From the NCBI GenBank assembly GCA_021153285.1, contig JAGKTT010000018.1, forward strand, positions 1-46,185: a stretch of 46,185 nucleotides of DNA, written 5' to 3'. The position numbers and the translations under genes are program-made. Every line of letters starts with the position of its first letter. Position 1 is the stretch's first letter. Origin of the DNA: Bacteroidia bacterium. GTDB lineage: Bacteria; Bacteroidota; Bacteroidia; Bacteroidales; UBA932. The notes under the pieces are model-generated. The model did not search any database. It worked only from the letters and a program-made list of their open reading frames with translations, and was not told the DNA's origin. Positions 1 through 8,348 of the stretch are shown here, in pieces.

Positions 1-171
1 ACACTCTTCTTGACGGAGAAGCACCTCGCAGTGAAACCACTTTTCGACATATCTGGCAACAAATCTTAATTTGGGTGGCGCATTGACGAAGTCAGGAGAT
101 TGCCAGAATAACTCGTCTGGAACCGGCAATAGTGGCGAAAGTAGTATAGTATCAAGTGCAAAAACACAGGT

Positions 172-217
172 AAAGTGCCCGCGATCCCCTCTTTTTCCGG
201 GGTATCACGAGCACTTT
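172..217 (-). terminator. Strong hairpin downstream of yccF, probable terminator
   Basis: Read on the minus strand, arms 217-199 and 189-172 form a stem of about 18 pairs with one bulged A and a purine-rich 9-nt loop (GGAAAAAGA). Two pairs in the stem are G-U only if the minus strand is the RNA; they would be A-C mismatches in plus-strand RNA. This fits a hairpin at the 3' end of the cysS-yccF transcript. A short run of Ts follows about 6 nt later on that strand. An outer inverted repeat (CAAGTGCA at 154-161 with TGCACTTG at 229-236) encloses it. No gene is recognised in 1-249: a few frames are open to the left edge but match nothing I know. Confidence 0.6.
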
Positions 218-249
218 CACTGCAAAACTGCACTTGGTCGTTGAGACAG

Positions 250-618
250 TTACGAGATTTTCTTGCCGAATGGGACGAAGGCTAGGATGGCCATCTTGAA
301 ATGCTGGAGGCCGAAAGGAATGCCTACGATGGTGATGCAGCAGAGGATGCCGAAGGAGATGTGGAGGAAAGCTATTTCCAGTCCGCCACATAGGATCCAG
401 ATTATGTTCATTAAAATAGAGAGGCAGCCACCATCGTTAGTGTCAGACTGAACATCATGTCCGAATGGCCAGAGGGCTAGGCCTGCCATTTTGAACAGCT
501 GGAGTCCGAAAGGAATTCCGATGATGGTGATGCAGAAGATCGCTCCCATAAGAGCATAATAAAGGCTGATCACAAGTCCTCCTGCAATCAGCCATAAGAT
601 ATTACCGATGAATTTCAT
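250..618 (-). CDS. yccF: YccF family inner-membrane protein
   Basis: This 122-residue protein has two tandem copies of the YccF (DUF307) motif: hydrophobic segments ending in ITIIGIPFGLQ and ITIVGIPFGLQ, each followed by FKMA and a PFG turn. That is the family's usual architecture, with about four membrane segments. Its molecular role is not established in the family. I chose the start MKFIGN because it lies 1 nt after the cysS stop; a longer reading frame would run into cysS and has a non-membrane-like N-terminus. The tight spacing implies co-transcription with cysS, and the strong hairpin at 172-217 probably ends the transcript. Confidence 0.85.
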   Translation of the reverse strand: MKFIGNILWLIAGGLVISLYYALMGAIFCITIIGIPFGLQLFKMAGLALWPFGHDVQSDTNDGGCLSILMNIIWILCGGLEIAFLHISFGILCCITIVGIPFGLQHFKMAILAFVPFGKKIS

Positions 619-619
619 A

Positions 620-2161
620 TTACTCCAATGTCCACTCGGTGCCGTCCTTACCATCCTTGATCTGAATGCCAAGCGCCTTAAGGTCGTCACGGATGCGGTC
701 GCTGGTAGCCCAGTCTTTGGCCGCCTTAGCCGTTTTGCGCTGCTCGAGAACCAAGTTTACGAGTCCGTCGATGGTCTTCATAGTCTTTCCGCCCTCTGAA
801 GCTTCCTCGTCACGGAGTCCGAGAACACCGAATACGACGTTGTCGAAAAGGTCTACAAGTTCCTTGTAATCAGAAGCATCAAGAGTGAGTTTCTTATCCT
901 TGGCAGTGTTGATAATGCGTACGGCATCGAAAATGTGCGAGAGTGCGATAGGAGTATTGAGGTCATCGCAAAGAGCTTCATAAACACCTTCGATAAGTGC
1001 TTTGACCTCAGCATTTGAAGCTGTAACTGTGTCTGGTGCGACAGCAGAAACGAACTCTCCGTATGCAAGTGCGGGAGCTGCTTGAACTCCGTATGCTGCA
1101 GCAAGTGTGCGAAGGTCCTTGGCTGCCTGCATGATCCTCTTCAGACCCTTTTCGGCAGCCTGAAGGGCTTCGTTGCTGAAGTCGAGAGTTCCGCGGTAAT
1201 GTGCCTGGAGGATGAAGAAACGCACTGTCATCGGAGTGTAAGCCTGAGCGAGTTTCTCGTGACGTCCAGAAAATAGTTCCGGCAGGGTGATGAAATTGCC
1301 CAGGGATTTGCCCATCTTCTTTCCTTCGATGGTGATCATATTGTTATGCATCCAATATTTCACGCCGCTGCATCCGCGTGATGCTGTGTTCTGCGCGATC
1401 TCGCATTCGTGGTGCGGGAAGAGAAGGTCCATTCCGCCGCCGTGGATGTCGAACTCCTTTCCGAGGTACTTCTCGCTCATTGCCGAGCACTCGAGATGCC
1501 AGCCCGGGAATCCGTCGCTCCACGGTGAAGGCCAGCGCATTATGTGCTCCGGTGACGCCTTTTTCCAAAGCGCGAAGTCATAAGAAGCTCGCTTGTCCTG
1601 CTGGCCGTCGAGGTCGCGGGTACCTTCCTTCACTTCGTCCAATGTACGACCTGAAAGTACTCCGTACTTATGGTCCTTGTCGTATTTCAATACATCGAAA
1701 TAAATCGATCCGTTGCTCTCGTATGCATATCCTGCATCGATGATCTTCTTTACCAGGTCAATCTGCTCGATGATATGTCCGGACGCACGTGGCTCGATCG
1801 AAGGCGGGGCTACATTGAGCATACGCATTGCCTCGTGGTATGCCAGAGTGCAGCGCTGTACTACTTCCATCGGCTCGAGCTGCTCCAGACGTGCCTTCTT
1901 TGCGATCTTGTCTTCTCCCTCGTCTGCATCGTGCTCGAGATGTCCCACGTCAGTGATGTTACGGACATAGCGGACTTTGTAACCCAGATGTTTGAGCAGT
2001 TTTACGAATACGTCATAGGTCACACCTGGACGAGCGTGTCCCAGATGTGCGTCGCCATAAACTGTAGGCCCGCAGACGTAAAGTCCGACGTGACCTTCGT
2101 TGATCGGCTTGAATATCTCTTTCTTCCTTGAAAGAGAATTGGTTATATATAATTCTCTCAT
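620..2161 (-). CDS. cysS: Cysteinyl-tRNA synthetase
   Basis: Class I aminoacyl-tRNA synthetase that charges tRNA-Cys in the cytoplasm. The HIGH-type signature is HLGH at residues 39-42, just after the zinc-ligand cysteine C30 in CGPTVYG. Later come the ECSAMS segment and FPHHECEIAQ, which hold the other expected zinc ligands, and KMGKS, the Bacteroidetes-like form of KMSKS. At 513 residues it is somewhat longer than the roughly 460 of the E. coli enzyme; the extra length is in the C-terminal half. The start MRELYITNSL is the only sensible one and lies about 55 nt downstream of a promoter-like box. It is followed by yccF after 1 nt. Confidence 0.97.
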   Translation of the reverse strand: MRELYITNSLSRKKEIFKPINEGHVGLYVCGPTVYGDAHLGHARPGVTYDVFVKLLKHLGYKVRYVRNITDVGHLEHDADEGEDKIAKKARLEQLEPMEVVQRCTLAYHEAMRMLNVAPPSIEPRASGHIIEQIDLVKKIIDAGYAYESNGSIYFDVLKYDKDHKYGVLSGRTLDEVKEGTRDLDGQQDKRASYDFALWKKASPEHIMRWPSPWSDGFPGWHLECSAMSEKYLGKEFDIHGGGMDLLFPHHECEIAQNTASRGCSGVKYWMHNNMITIEGKKMGKSLGNFITLPELFSGRHEKLAQAYTPMTVRFFILQAHYRGTLDFSNEALQAAEKGLKRIMQAAKDLRTLAAAYGVQAAPALAYGEFVSAVAPDTVTASNAEVKALIEGVYEALCDDLNTPIALSHIFDAVRIINTAKDKKLTLDASDYKELVDLFDNVVFGVLGLRDEEASEGGKTMKTIDGLVNLVLEQRKTAKAAKDWATSDRIRDDLKALGIQIKDGKDGTEWTLE

Positions 2162-2223
2162 AATTCTGATACAGTTTTTTCCGTGTGTCTCACGTCTTTG
2201 AGCAGACTTCAGTCTGCAATCTG

Positions 2224-2231
2224 CAAATATA
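2224..2231 (-). promoter_or_regulatory. Probable cysS promoter, -7 box TATATTTG
   Basis: On the minus strand this octamer matches the Bacteroidetes -7 consensus TAnnTTTG exactly. It would place the transcription start near 2216 and give a leader of about 55 nt. No clear TTTG -33 element is seen 19-20 nt upstream. The 290-nt gap between cysS and purE holds only this box and the divergent purE box. Confidence 0.5.
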
Positions 2232-2346
2232 ATGAAATTTATTCATTAGCTATAACTGAAGCTTGCCAAATTTCGCCATTGGCTCACAATTGACATAACC
2301 GCTGCTTATTTCTGTCCTTCCATCACGTAAGTAGCAATTTTTTAAT

Positions 2347-2354
2347 TATATTTG
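2347..2354 (+). promoter_or_regulatory. Probable purE-purL-purF promoter, -7 box TATATTTG
   Basis: Exact match to TAnnTTTG, implying a start near 2362 and a leader of about 90 nt before purE. A convincing -33 box is not seen. I could not recognise a known purine riboswitch in the leader, which is A/T-rich near the start codon. Confidence 0.5.
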
Positions 2355-2451
2355 CACGATGTATACAAGGGTCGCGTTGACATATTTTCATATGCCGGCA
2401 CGCCCTCGAAAAAAGAGAAAAGTTAACTAATAAAGATATAAGGCTGAAAAT

Positions 2452-2919
2452 ATGAAAGTAGCTATCATTATGGGCTCGACCAGCGACTACGAAATAATGT
2501 CGCAGGCAGTCAATGTTCTCGAGGATCTCGGAGTGGAGATCGTGAAAAAGGTAATCAGCGCGCACAGAACACCTGATCTTATGTGCGAATTCGCAAAGTC
2601 AGCAAAGGATAACGGAATCGGCGTCATCATAGCCGGTGCAGGTGGAGCGGCTCACGTAGCCGGTGTCGTTGCTGGAATGACCACAGTGCCTGTGATCGGA
2701 GTTCCTATTCAGACCAAGGCGCTCGGCGGAATGGATTCCCTTCTTTCGATCGTCCAGATGCCGGCAGGTATTCCGGTGGCTACAATGGCGATCAATGGTT
2801 CTAAGAATGCCGGCCTTTTTGCGGCTCAGATTCTTGCTCTCTCGGATGAAGCGCTTTCAGCAAGACTCGACGAGTTCAGAAGAAACCAGACACAGAAAGT
2901 TCTTGAAGCGACAATTTAA
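2452..2919 (+). CDS. purE: N5-carboxyaminoimidazole ribonucleotide mutase, PurE class I
   Basis: PurE makes CAIR from N5-CAIR in purine synthesis. At 155 residues it has the usual length. The GSTSD phosphate-binding loop is at residues 8-12, SAHRTPD with the catalytic histidine (H38) follows, then GAGGAAH and DSLLSIVQMP. The pattern fits class I, which normally needs PurK to make N5-CAIR; no purK lies in this window. It is the first gene of purE-purL-purF, with purL 6 nt downstream, so the two are almost certainly co-transcribed. Confidence 0.95.
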   Translation: MKVAIIMGSTSDYEIMSQAVNVLEDLGVEIVKKVISAHRTPDLMCEFAKSAKDNGIGVIIAGAGGAAHVAGVVAGMTTVPVIGVPIQTKALGGMDSLLSIVQMPAGIPVATMAINGSKNAGLFAAQILALSDEALSARLDEFRRNQTQKVLEATI

Positions 2920-2925
2920 TGCAAT

Positions 2926-5900
2926 ATGAATAACTACCGTATTTTCGTAGAAAAGTATCCTGAATTTCAGGTAGAGGCACGCAGCCTTCTGAGCGAACTG
3001 AACGAAAACCTTCAGCTTGACCTCGGCTCGCTGCGTCTGCTCAATGTTTATGACCTGTTCGGATTCTCTGAGGAACTTCTTGAGAAGAGTCGTTACAGTG
3101 TGTTCGGAGAGATTGTGACAGACAGCGTTACCGATGAGTGCGATCTCTCGGACGCTAAATATATCGCCGTGGAGTTTCTTCCCGGCCAGTTCGATCAGCG
3201 TGCGGCATCTGCCGTTGATTGCGTACGCCTGATCGATCCTGCTGCCAAGGTGAGCATCAAAAGTTCCAAGCTCATCATTCTTCCGTCGGACACATCTGAT
3301 GAAGTGATCGGAAGAATCAAGAAATATTATATAAATGCAGTGGAGTCCCGCGAGAAGGATCTTGCCAAGCTGACAGCTATGGAGCAGCCTGAGGTGACTC
3401 CGGTGCCTGTACTCGAAGGACTTACTGCACTTGCAGAGGAGGAGCTTGCACCATATTGCAAGAAGATGGGTCTGGCAATGAATGCCGACGACCTTCGCGA
3501 AGTCGTGAATTATTTCAAGGCAGAAGGCCGCGATCCTTCCGAGACAGAGCTCCGTATCCTTGATACATATTGGAGCGACCATTGCCGTCACACCACTTTC
3601 ACCACAGAGCTCGAGGATATCGATGTCGAGGAGTCTTTCCTTAAGGAGGAGATAGACGGCACGCTAAATCTCTATATGAAGATCCGCAAGGAGCTCGGAC
3701 GCGAGAATAAAGGCCTGAACCTTATGGATATGGCTTGTATCGGCGCGCGTTATCTCAAGTCGAAGGGACTTCTGGATGATATGGAGGTCAGCGAGGAGAA
3801 CAATGCCTGCAGCATCTATGTGGATGTGGATATCGTGGATGATGAGGGTGAGATGACCACTGAGAAGTGGCTTCTCCAGTTCAAGAATGAGACTCACAAC
3901 CATCCTACTGAAATAGAACCGTTCGGTGGCGCGGCTACCTGTCTTGGCGGTGCCATCCGAGATCCGCTCTCTGGCCGTGCCTATGTTTATCAGGCAATGC
4001 GTGTGACCGGAGCCGGTGACATTTATCTTCCTGTAGCAGATACAATGGCAGGAAAACTTCCGCAAAGCATCATCAGCCGCAAGGCCGCCCACGGTTATTC
4101 AAGCTACGGTAACCAGATCGGACTTGCCACTACTCACGTACGCGAGGTTTACCACGAAGGATATGTGGCCAAGCGTCTCGAAGTGGGTGCTGTAGTAGGA
4201 GCAGTGAAGGCTGACAGCGTACGTCGCGAGAGCCCCGCTCCTGGTGATGTGGTTCTCCTTCTGGGTGGTCGTACAGGCCGCGACGGAGTCGGCGGAGCTA
4301 CCGGTTCTTCAAAAGAGCACACTGAGGAGTCGCTCGAGACTTGCGGAAGTGAGGTGCAGAAAGGTAATGCACCTGAGGAGAGAAAGCTCCAGAGGCTTTT
4401 CCGCCGTCCTGAGGTGACAAAACTTATCAAGAAATCTAACGACTTCGGAGCCGGCGGTGTCAGCGTGGCGATCGGTGAGCTTACCGAAGGACTTGACATA
4501 TATCTCGACAGAGTTCCGACAAAGTACAGCGGACTTAACTCTACAGAGCTGGCCATCAGCGAGTCTCAGGAGCGTATGTCTGTAGTCATCGAAGCCAAGG
4601 ACAAAGAGGCAATGATGGCTTACTGTGCAAGCGAGAATGTCGAGGTTACATACGTGGCTGATGTCACTGACAGAAAGCGTATGCGTATGTTCTATGGTGA
4701 CAAGGTCATCGTGGACCTTTCACGCGAATTCATCGACAGTGCCGGAGCCAAGCATTATGCAAAGGCTACAGTAGGTGCGGTAGAGGAAAAGAATCCGTTC
4801 GAGCGTACAGTAGAGGGTAAGGATCTGAAGGAGAAGATCTTCAATAATCTTCAGGATCCTAATGTGACTTCACAGAAGGGACTCATCGAGATGTTCGACT
4901 CGACTATCGGACGTTCTACCGTCCTTATGCCTTTCGGAGGTATGCTTCAGAGCACGGAGACTCAGGTTTCGGTTCAGAAGCTTCCTACAGACGGTTATAC
5001 CGACACTGCTTCAATTATGGCCTTCGGATACAATCCTTACATCGCAAGCTGGAGCCCTTATCACGGTGCAGCCTATGCTGTGGTCGAGGCTTGTTCGAAG
5101 GTAGTTGCAGCCGGTGCTGACTATGAGAAGATGCGTTTCTCATATCAGGAGTATTTCGAGCGTATGACAGACCGCAAGTCTTGGGGCAAGCCGCTTTCGG
5201 CCCTTCTGGGAGCCCTCAAGATGCAGGTAGAGTTCGGCCTTCCTTCGATCGGAGGAAAAGACTCGATGAGCGGAACATTCGAGAATATCAATGTGCCTCC
5301 TATGCTTATGGCATTCGGTATCACTACTGTAGATGCTGAGAATGTCATTTCTCCTGAACTCAAATATGAAGGCAACAAGCTTTATCTGGTCAAGCATACT
5401 CCACTTGCTAACTATATGCCTGATACCGAGCAGCTTAAGGCTAACTGGAAATATGTGACCGAGCAGATAGAAGCAGAAAAGATCGTTTCAGGATATGCAC
5501 TTGGATTCGGCGGAGTGGCTGAGGCCATCTGCAAGATGTCTTTCGGTAACGGCCTTGATGCCAAGATCGAATATGACGAGAAGGAACTCTTCAGCTATGG
5601 TTACGGATCCATCCTCGTTGAGGCAGAGGGCGAACTGGACTATCCTGATGCAATCCTCATCGGAGAGGTTACAGACGGTGAAGAAAGTGAGCTTACAATC
5701 AACGGAAAGACATTCGATATCTTCGAACTTATGGCAGTGAACTCCGGTCGTTTCGCTCAGGTATATCCTGACACGGCAGAGGCATACAGCCAGAAGCTTG
5801 CTCCAGCGGGTCTCGAGGGCGTGAAGCCGTTCAAGGCTAAGAAAGCAGACCTCAAATATAAAGGTGAACCTGTAGAGACACCTATCGCATACCTTCCTGT

Positions 5901-6684
5901 ATTCCCTGGTACAAACTGCGACTACGATTCTGCCAAGGCTTGGCGCAATGCCGGTGCCGAGGTCCGTATGAGCGTATTCTGCAACCTTACCGAGGATGAT
6001 ATCTTCAGGTCAATCGCTGAGATGAAGAAGAATATCGACGAGTGTCACATTCTGATGCTCTGTGGTGGATTCTCAGCTGGTGACGAGCCTGACGGAAGCG
6101 GTAAGTTCATTGCCAATGTGTTGAACAATAAGGAGATTGCTGATGCAATACACGCCCTTATCGACCGCGGCGGACTTATCCTCGGTATCTGTAACGGATT
6201 CCAGGCTCTCGTCAAGTCAGGTCTGCTTCCTTACGGACGTCTGGGTCAGGTGACAAAGGACAGCCCTACTCTCTTCCGAAACGACATAAACCGTCATATC
6301 TCGCAGATGGTGACCACAAAGGTTTCCACTACCAATTCTCCTTGGCTCAAGGGCTTTGCAGTGAATGACCTCCATACTATCGCAGTCAGCCACGGAGAAG
6401 GTAAGTTCGTTGTGAATGAGGAACTTGCAAAGGAACTCTTTGCCAACGGTCAGGTAGCTTTCCAGTATGTGGATCCTATCGAGGAAGAGGTGACAATGGA
6501 GTCTCCATATAACCCTAACGGTTCATACTATGCGATCGAGGGAATCATCAGCCGTAATGGTCAGATTCTTGGAAAGATGGGACATACTGAGCGTTTTGAG
6601 GGTAATCTCTTCAAGAATATTATGGACGAGGGTCTCGAGCAGCCTCTCTTTGACAATGCCGTGGCTTACTTCCGCGGAGAATAG
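2926..6684 (+). CDS. purL: Phosphoribosylformylglycinamidine synthase, single-chain
   Basis: Converts FGAR to FGAM using ATP and glutamine. At 1252 residues this is the large single-chain form: an N-terminal PurS-like part, a linker with DTYWSDHCRHTTF (about 206-218), tandem AIRS-like synthetase halves (FKNETHNHPTEIEPFGGAAT near residue 320) and a C-terminal class I glutaminase. The glutaminase nucleophile is C1089 in GICNGFQ, with the PVFPGTNCD strand before it and SHGEGKF after it. The start ATG lies 6 nt after the purE stop. Next comes a 79-nt gap with a hairpin, then purF. Confidence 0.97.
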   Translation: MNNYRIFVEKYPEFQVEARSLLSELNENLQLDLGSLRLLNVYDLFGFSEELLEKSRYSVFGEIVTDSVTDECDLSDAKYIAVEFLPGQFDQRAASAVDCVRLIDPAAKVSIKSSKLIILPSDTSDEVIGRIKKYYINAVESREKDLAKLTAMEQPEVTPVPVLEGLTALAEEELAPYCKKMGLAMNADDLREVVNYFKAEGRDPSETELRILDTYWSDHCRHTTFTTELEDIDVEESFLKEEIDGTLNLYMKIRKELGRENKGLNLMDMACIGARYLKSKGLLDDMEVSEENNACSIYVDVDIVDDEGEMTTEKWLLQFKNETHNHPTEIEPFGGAATCLGGAIRDPLSGRAYVYQAMRVTGAGDIYLPVADTMAGKLPQSIISRKAAHGYSSYGNQIGLATTHVREVYHEGYVAKRLEVGAVVGAVKADSVRRESPAPGDVVLLLGGRTGRDGVGGATGSSKEHTEESLETCGSEVQKGNAPEERKLQRLFRRPEVTKLIKKSNDFGAGGVSVAIGELTEGLDIYLDRVPTKYSGLNSTELAISESQERMSVVIEAKDKEAMMAYCASENVEVTYVADVTDRKRMRMFYGDKVIVDLSREFIDSAGAKHYAKATVGAVEEKNPFERTVEGKDLKEKIFNNLQDPNVTSQKGLIEMFDSTIGRSTVLMPFGGMLQSTETQVSVQKLPTDGYTDTASIMAFGYNPYIASWSPYHGAAYAVVEACSKVVAAGADYEKMRFSYQEYFERMTDRKSWGKPLSALLGALKMQVEFGLPSIGGKDSMSGTFENINVPPMLMAFGITTVDAENVISPELKYEGNKLYLVKHTPLANYMPDTEQLKANWKYVTEQIEAEKIVSGYALGFGGVAEAICKMSFGNGLDAKIEYDEKELFSYGYGSILVEAEGELDYPDAILIGEVTDGEESELTINGKTFDIFELMAVNSGRFAQVYPDTAEAYSQKLAPAGLEGVKPFKAKKADLKYKGEPVETPIAYLPVFPGTNCDYDSAKAWRNAGAEVRMSVFCNLTEDDIFRSIAEMKKNIDECHILMLCGGFSAGDEPDGSGKFIANVLNNKEIADAIHALIDRGGLILGICNGFQALVKSGLLPYGRLGQVTKDSPTLFRNDINRHISQMVTTKVSTTNSPWLKGFAVNDLHTIAVSHGEGKFVVNEELAKELFANGQVAFQYVDPIEEEVTMESPYNPNGSYYAIEGIISRNGQILGKMGHTERFEGNLFKNIMDEGLEQPLFDNAVAYFRGE

Positions 6685-6694
6685 TGATACGATG

Positions 6695-6739
6695 CTTGTC
6701 AGGCCGGGAATGGCAAGGCCTTTATCCCGGCTTGACAGG
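6695..6739 (+). other. Intercistronic hairpin between purL and purF
   Basis: Arms 6695-6709 and 6725-6739 form a 15-bp stem with a 15-nt loop. Two of the pairs are G-U in plus-strand RNA and would be A-C in minus-strand RNA, which argues for a structure maintained in the purL-purF transcript. No U-run follows directly. It could be an attenuator, a processing or stability element, or a small repeat. It occupies most of the 79-nt gap and helps exclude an upstream purF start. Confidence 0.6.
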
Positions 6740-6763
6740 AAATCTAAAGTAGAAACGAATACA

Positions 6764-8161
6764 ATGTGTAAGTGTAACAATAAATATAGGGATGACAAGC
6801 TTCATCACGAGTGTGGTGTTCTTGGAATCTATGGTGTGGATGATGCTGCAGGCTTGGCATATTATGGTCTGCACGCTCTCCAGCACAGAGGTCAGCAGGG
6901 ATGTGGTATAGTCACAGTGGGCCCGGAAGGCGAATTTCATAGGGTAAAAGGTGATGGACTTGTAAGCGAAGTCTTCAACGAGCAGAAGATGGAGAAGCTT
7001 CCTGGCCGTATGGCCATCGGACACGTCCGCTACAGCAATGCCGGCTGTAAGGGAACCGAGAATATCCAGCCGTTCCTTTTCCATCACAACTCCGGTGATT
7101 TCGCAATGGCCAATAACGGTCAGATCGTGAATTATAACCAGCTTCGTCAGGAACTGGAAGATAAGGGAAGCCTTTTCCAATCATCTTCTGATGCTGAAGT
7201 ATTGGCCCATCTTATCAAGAAACAGGGAACAGACAGGAGTCTTCCAAGAATCCACGCAATCAAGGATGCACTCAATCAATTGGATGGAGCTTTTGCATTT
7301 GTGATAATGACAGGTAGAAGAATCTATGCTTGTCGCGACAAGTACGGATTCCATCCGCTTGCCATAGGAAAGCTTGGTGAGGGATATGTAGTAGCCAGTG
7401 AGACCTGTGCGTTCGACGTGCTTGGAGCGGAATATATCCGCGATGTGGAACCGGGTGAAATCGTTACTCTCGACCATCACGGTATCCGCAGCCAGTTCTA
7501 TGCAGAGCCTCAGCGTCACGCTATGTGCGCAATGGAGTATGTGTACTTTGCCCGTCCTGACAGCGATATTGAAGGATGCAATGTGCATAATTATAGAAAA
7601 GAGTCCGGAAGAATCCTCTTCCGCGAGTCGCCTGCTGATGCAGACATCGTGATCGGAGTTCCGGATTCAAGCCTCAGCGCAGCTCAGGGATATGCGGAGG
7701 CCAGCGGTCTTCCATATGAGATGGGACTTATCAAGAGCAAGTATGTGGGCCGTACATTCATTCTTCCGACCCAGTCTCTCCGTGAGAAGGGAGTGAAGAT
7801 GAAGCTCTCGCCTGTGAAGAGCATAGTAAAGGGCAAGAGGGTAGTGCTTGTGGACGACTCGATTGTCCGTGGTACCACTTCGTTGAAGATCGTAAAGATG
7901 CTTCGTGAGGCAGGTGCAGCTGAGGTTCACGTGCGTATTGCCAGTGCTCCTCTCAAATACACCTGCTACTACGGTGTGGATGTGCATACTCCTCAGGAAC
8001 TCATCAGCAACAGCAATTCCGTGGAACAGGTCTGCAAGCTCATTGATGCCGACTCTCTCGCCTTCCTCTCACACGAGGGAATGCTCGCTGCCGGTCATCG
8101 TGATGACCTCTGTCTCGCCTGCTTCAATCACGAATACCCTACAAAACTCTACGAAGAGTAG
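6764..8161 (+). CDS. purF: Amidophosphoribosyltransferase, Fe-S type
   Basis: First committed enzyme of purine synthesis; it makes phosphoribosylamine from PRPP and glutamine. The reading frame stays open further upstream, but MCKCNN at 6764 is chosen because it leaves a 16-residue propeptide before the Ntn nucleophile C17 (HECGVLG), as in the Bacillus-type enzyme, and because the upstream DNA forms a hairpin. The PRPP loop is VVLVDDSIVRGTTS. Cysteines for a [4Fe-4S] cluster are present: one in HAMCAMEY, one in YTCYYG 145 residues later (the spacing known from B. subtilis PurF), and the C-terminal CLAC pair. This suggests an oxygen-sensitive, Fe-S-containing enzyme. Length is 465 residues. 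Confidence 0.95.
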   Translation: MCKCNNKYRDDKLHHECGVLGIYGVDDAAGLAYYGLHALQHRGQQGCGIVTVGPEGEFHRVKGDGLVSEVFNEQKMEKLPGRMAIGHVRYSNAGCKGTENIQPFLFHHNSGDFAMANNGQIVNYNQLRQELEDKGSLFQSSSDAEVLAHLIKKQGTDRSLPRIHAIKDALNQLDGAFAFVIMTGRRIYACRDKYGFHPLAIGKLGEGYVVASETCAFDVLGAEYIRDVEPGEIVTLDHHGIRSQFYAEPQRHAMCAMEYVYFARPDSDIEGCNVHNYRKESGRILFRESPADADIVIGVPDSSLSAAQGYAEASGLPYEMGLIKSKYVGRTFILPTQSLREKGVKMKLSPVKSIVKGKRVVLVDDSIVRGTTSLKIVKMLREAGAAEVHVRIASAPLKYTCYYGVDVHTPQELISNSNSVEQVCKLIDADSLAFLSHEGMLAAGHRDDLCLACFNHEYPTKLYEE

Positions 8162-8206
8162 TCAGTTCAGGCACTTTGACCGATAATCAGAAACGTCATA
8201 AGCATC

Positions 8207-8348
8207 ATTGCCCTTCTGACGAGCGAAGTTTTATTGTCATTCTGAGAAGCGAAGTTTTATTGCCCTTCTGAGGAGCGAAGTTTTAGTGTCCTTCTGACGA
8301 GCAAAGTTTTATTGTCATTCTGAGAAGCGAAGCGACGTGAGAATCTAT
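8207..8348 (+). repeat. Tandem 26-bp repeats ending in a full 38-bp dispersed repeat
   Basis: Four units of exactly 26 bp begin at 8207, 8233, 8259 and 8285. Each reads approximately ATTGTCATTCTGAG, AAGCGAAG, TTTT. A fifth, longer unit (8311-8348) begins the same way but continues into GCGACGTGAGAATCTA instead of TTTT. The long form recurs at 39861-39898 (34 of 38 positions identical by eye) and, degenerate, at 10439-10474. The array lies in the gap after purF, and its last unit contains the probable GTG start of the next gene. There are no unique spacers, so it is not a CRISPR array. Confidence 0.9.

Noticed and set aside
1..204. Frames open to the left edge: minus strand 204 to 1, plus strand 1-69 and 3-110
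   Set aside because: None has a start codon that fits, none resembles a family I know, and the minus-strand frame runs through the strong hairpin at 172-217. A partial gene cut by the edge remains possible but cannot be supported.
2362..2451. Purine or PRPP riboswitch in the purE leader
   Set aside because: No known aptamer core or convincing terminator hairpin could be drawn; only a weak AGGG/CCCT pairing was seen.
6530..6763. N-terminal extension of purF
   Set aside because: It overlaps purL and the intercistronic hairpin; the Ntn cysteine propeptide fits a start at 6764.
8207..8310. CRISPR array after purF
   Set aside because: The units are contiguous with no spacers, and no cas genes are present.
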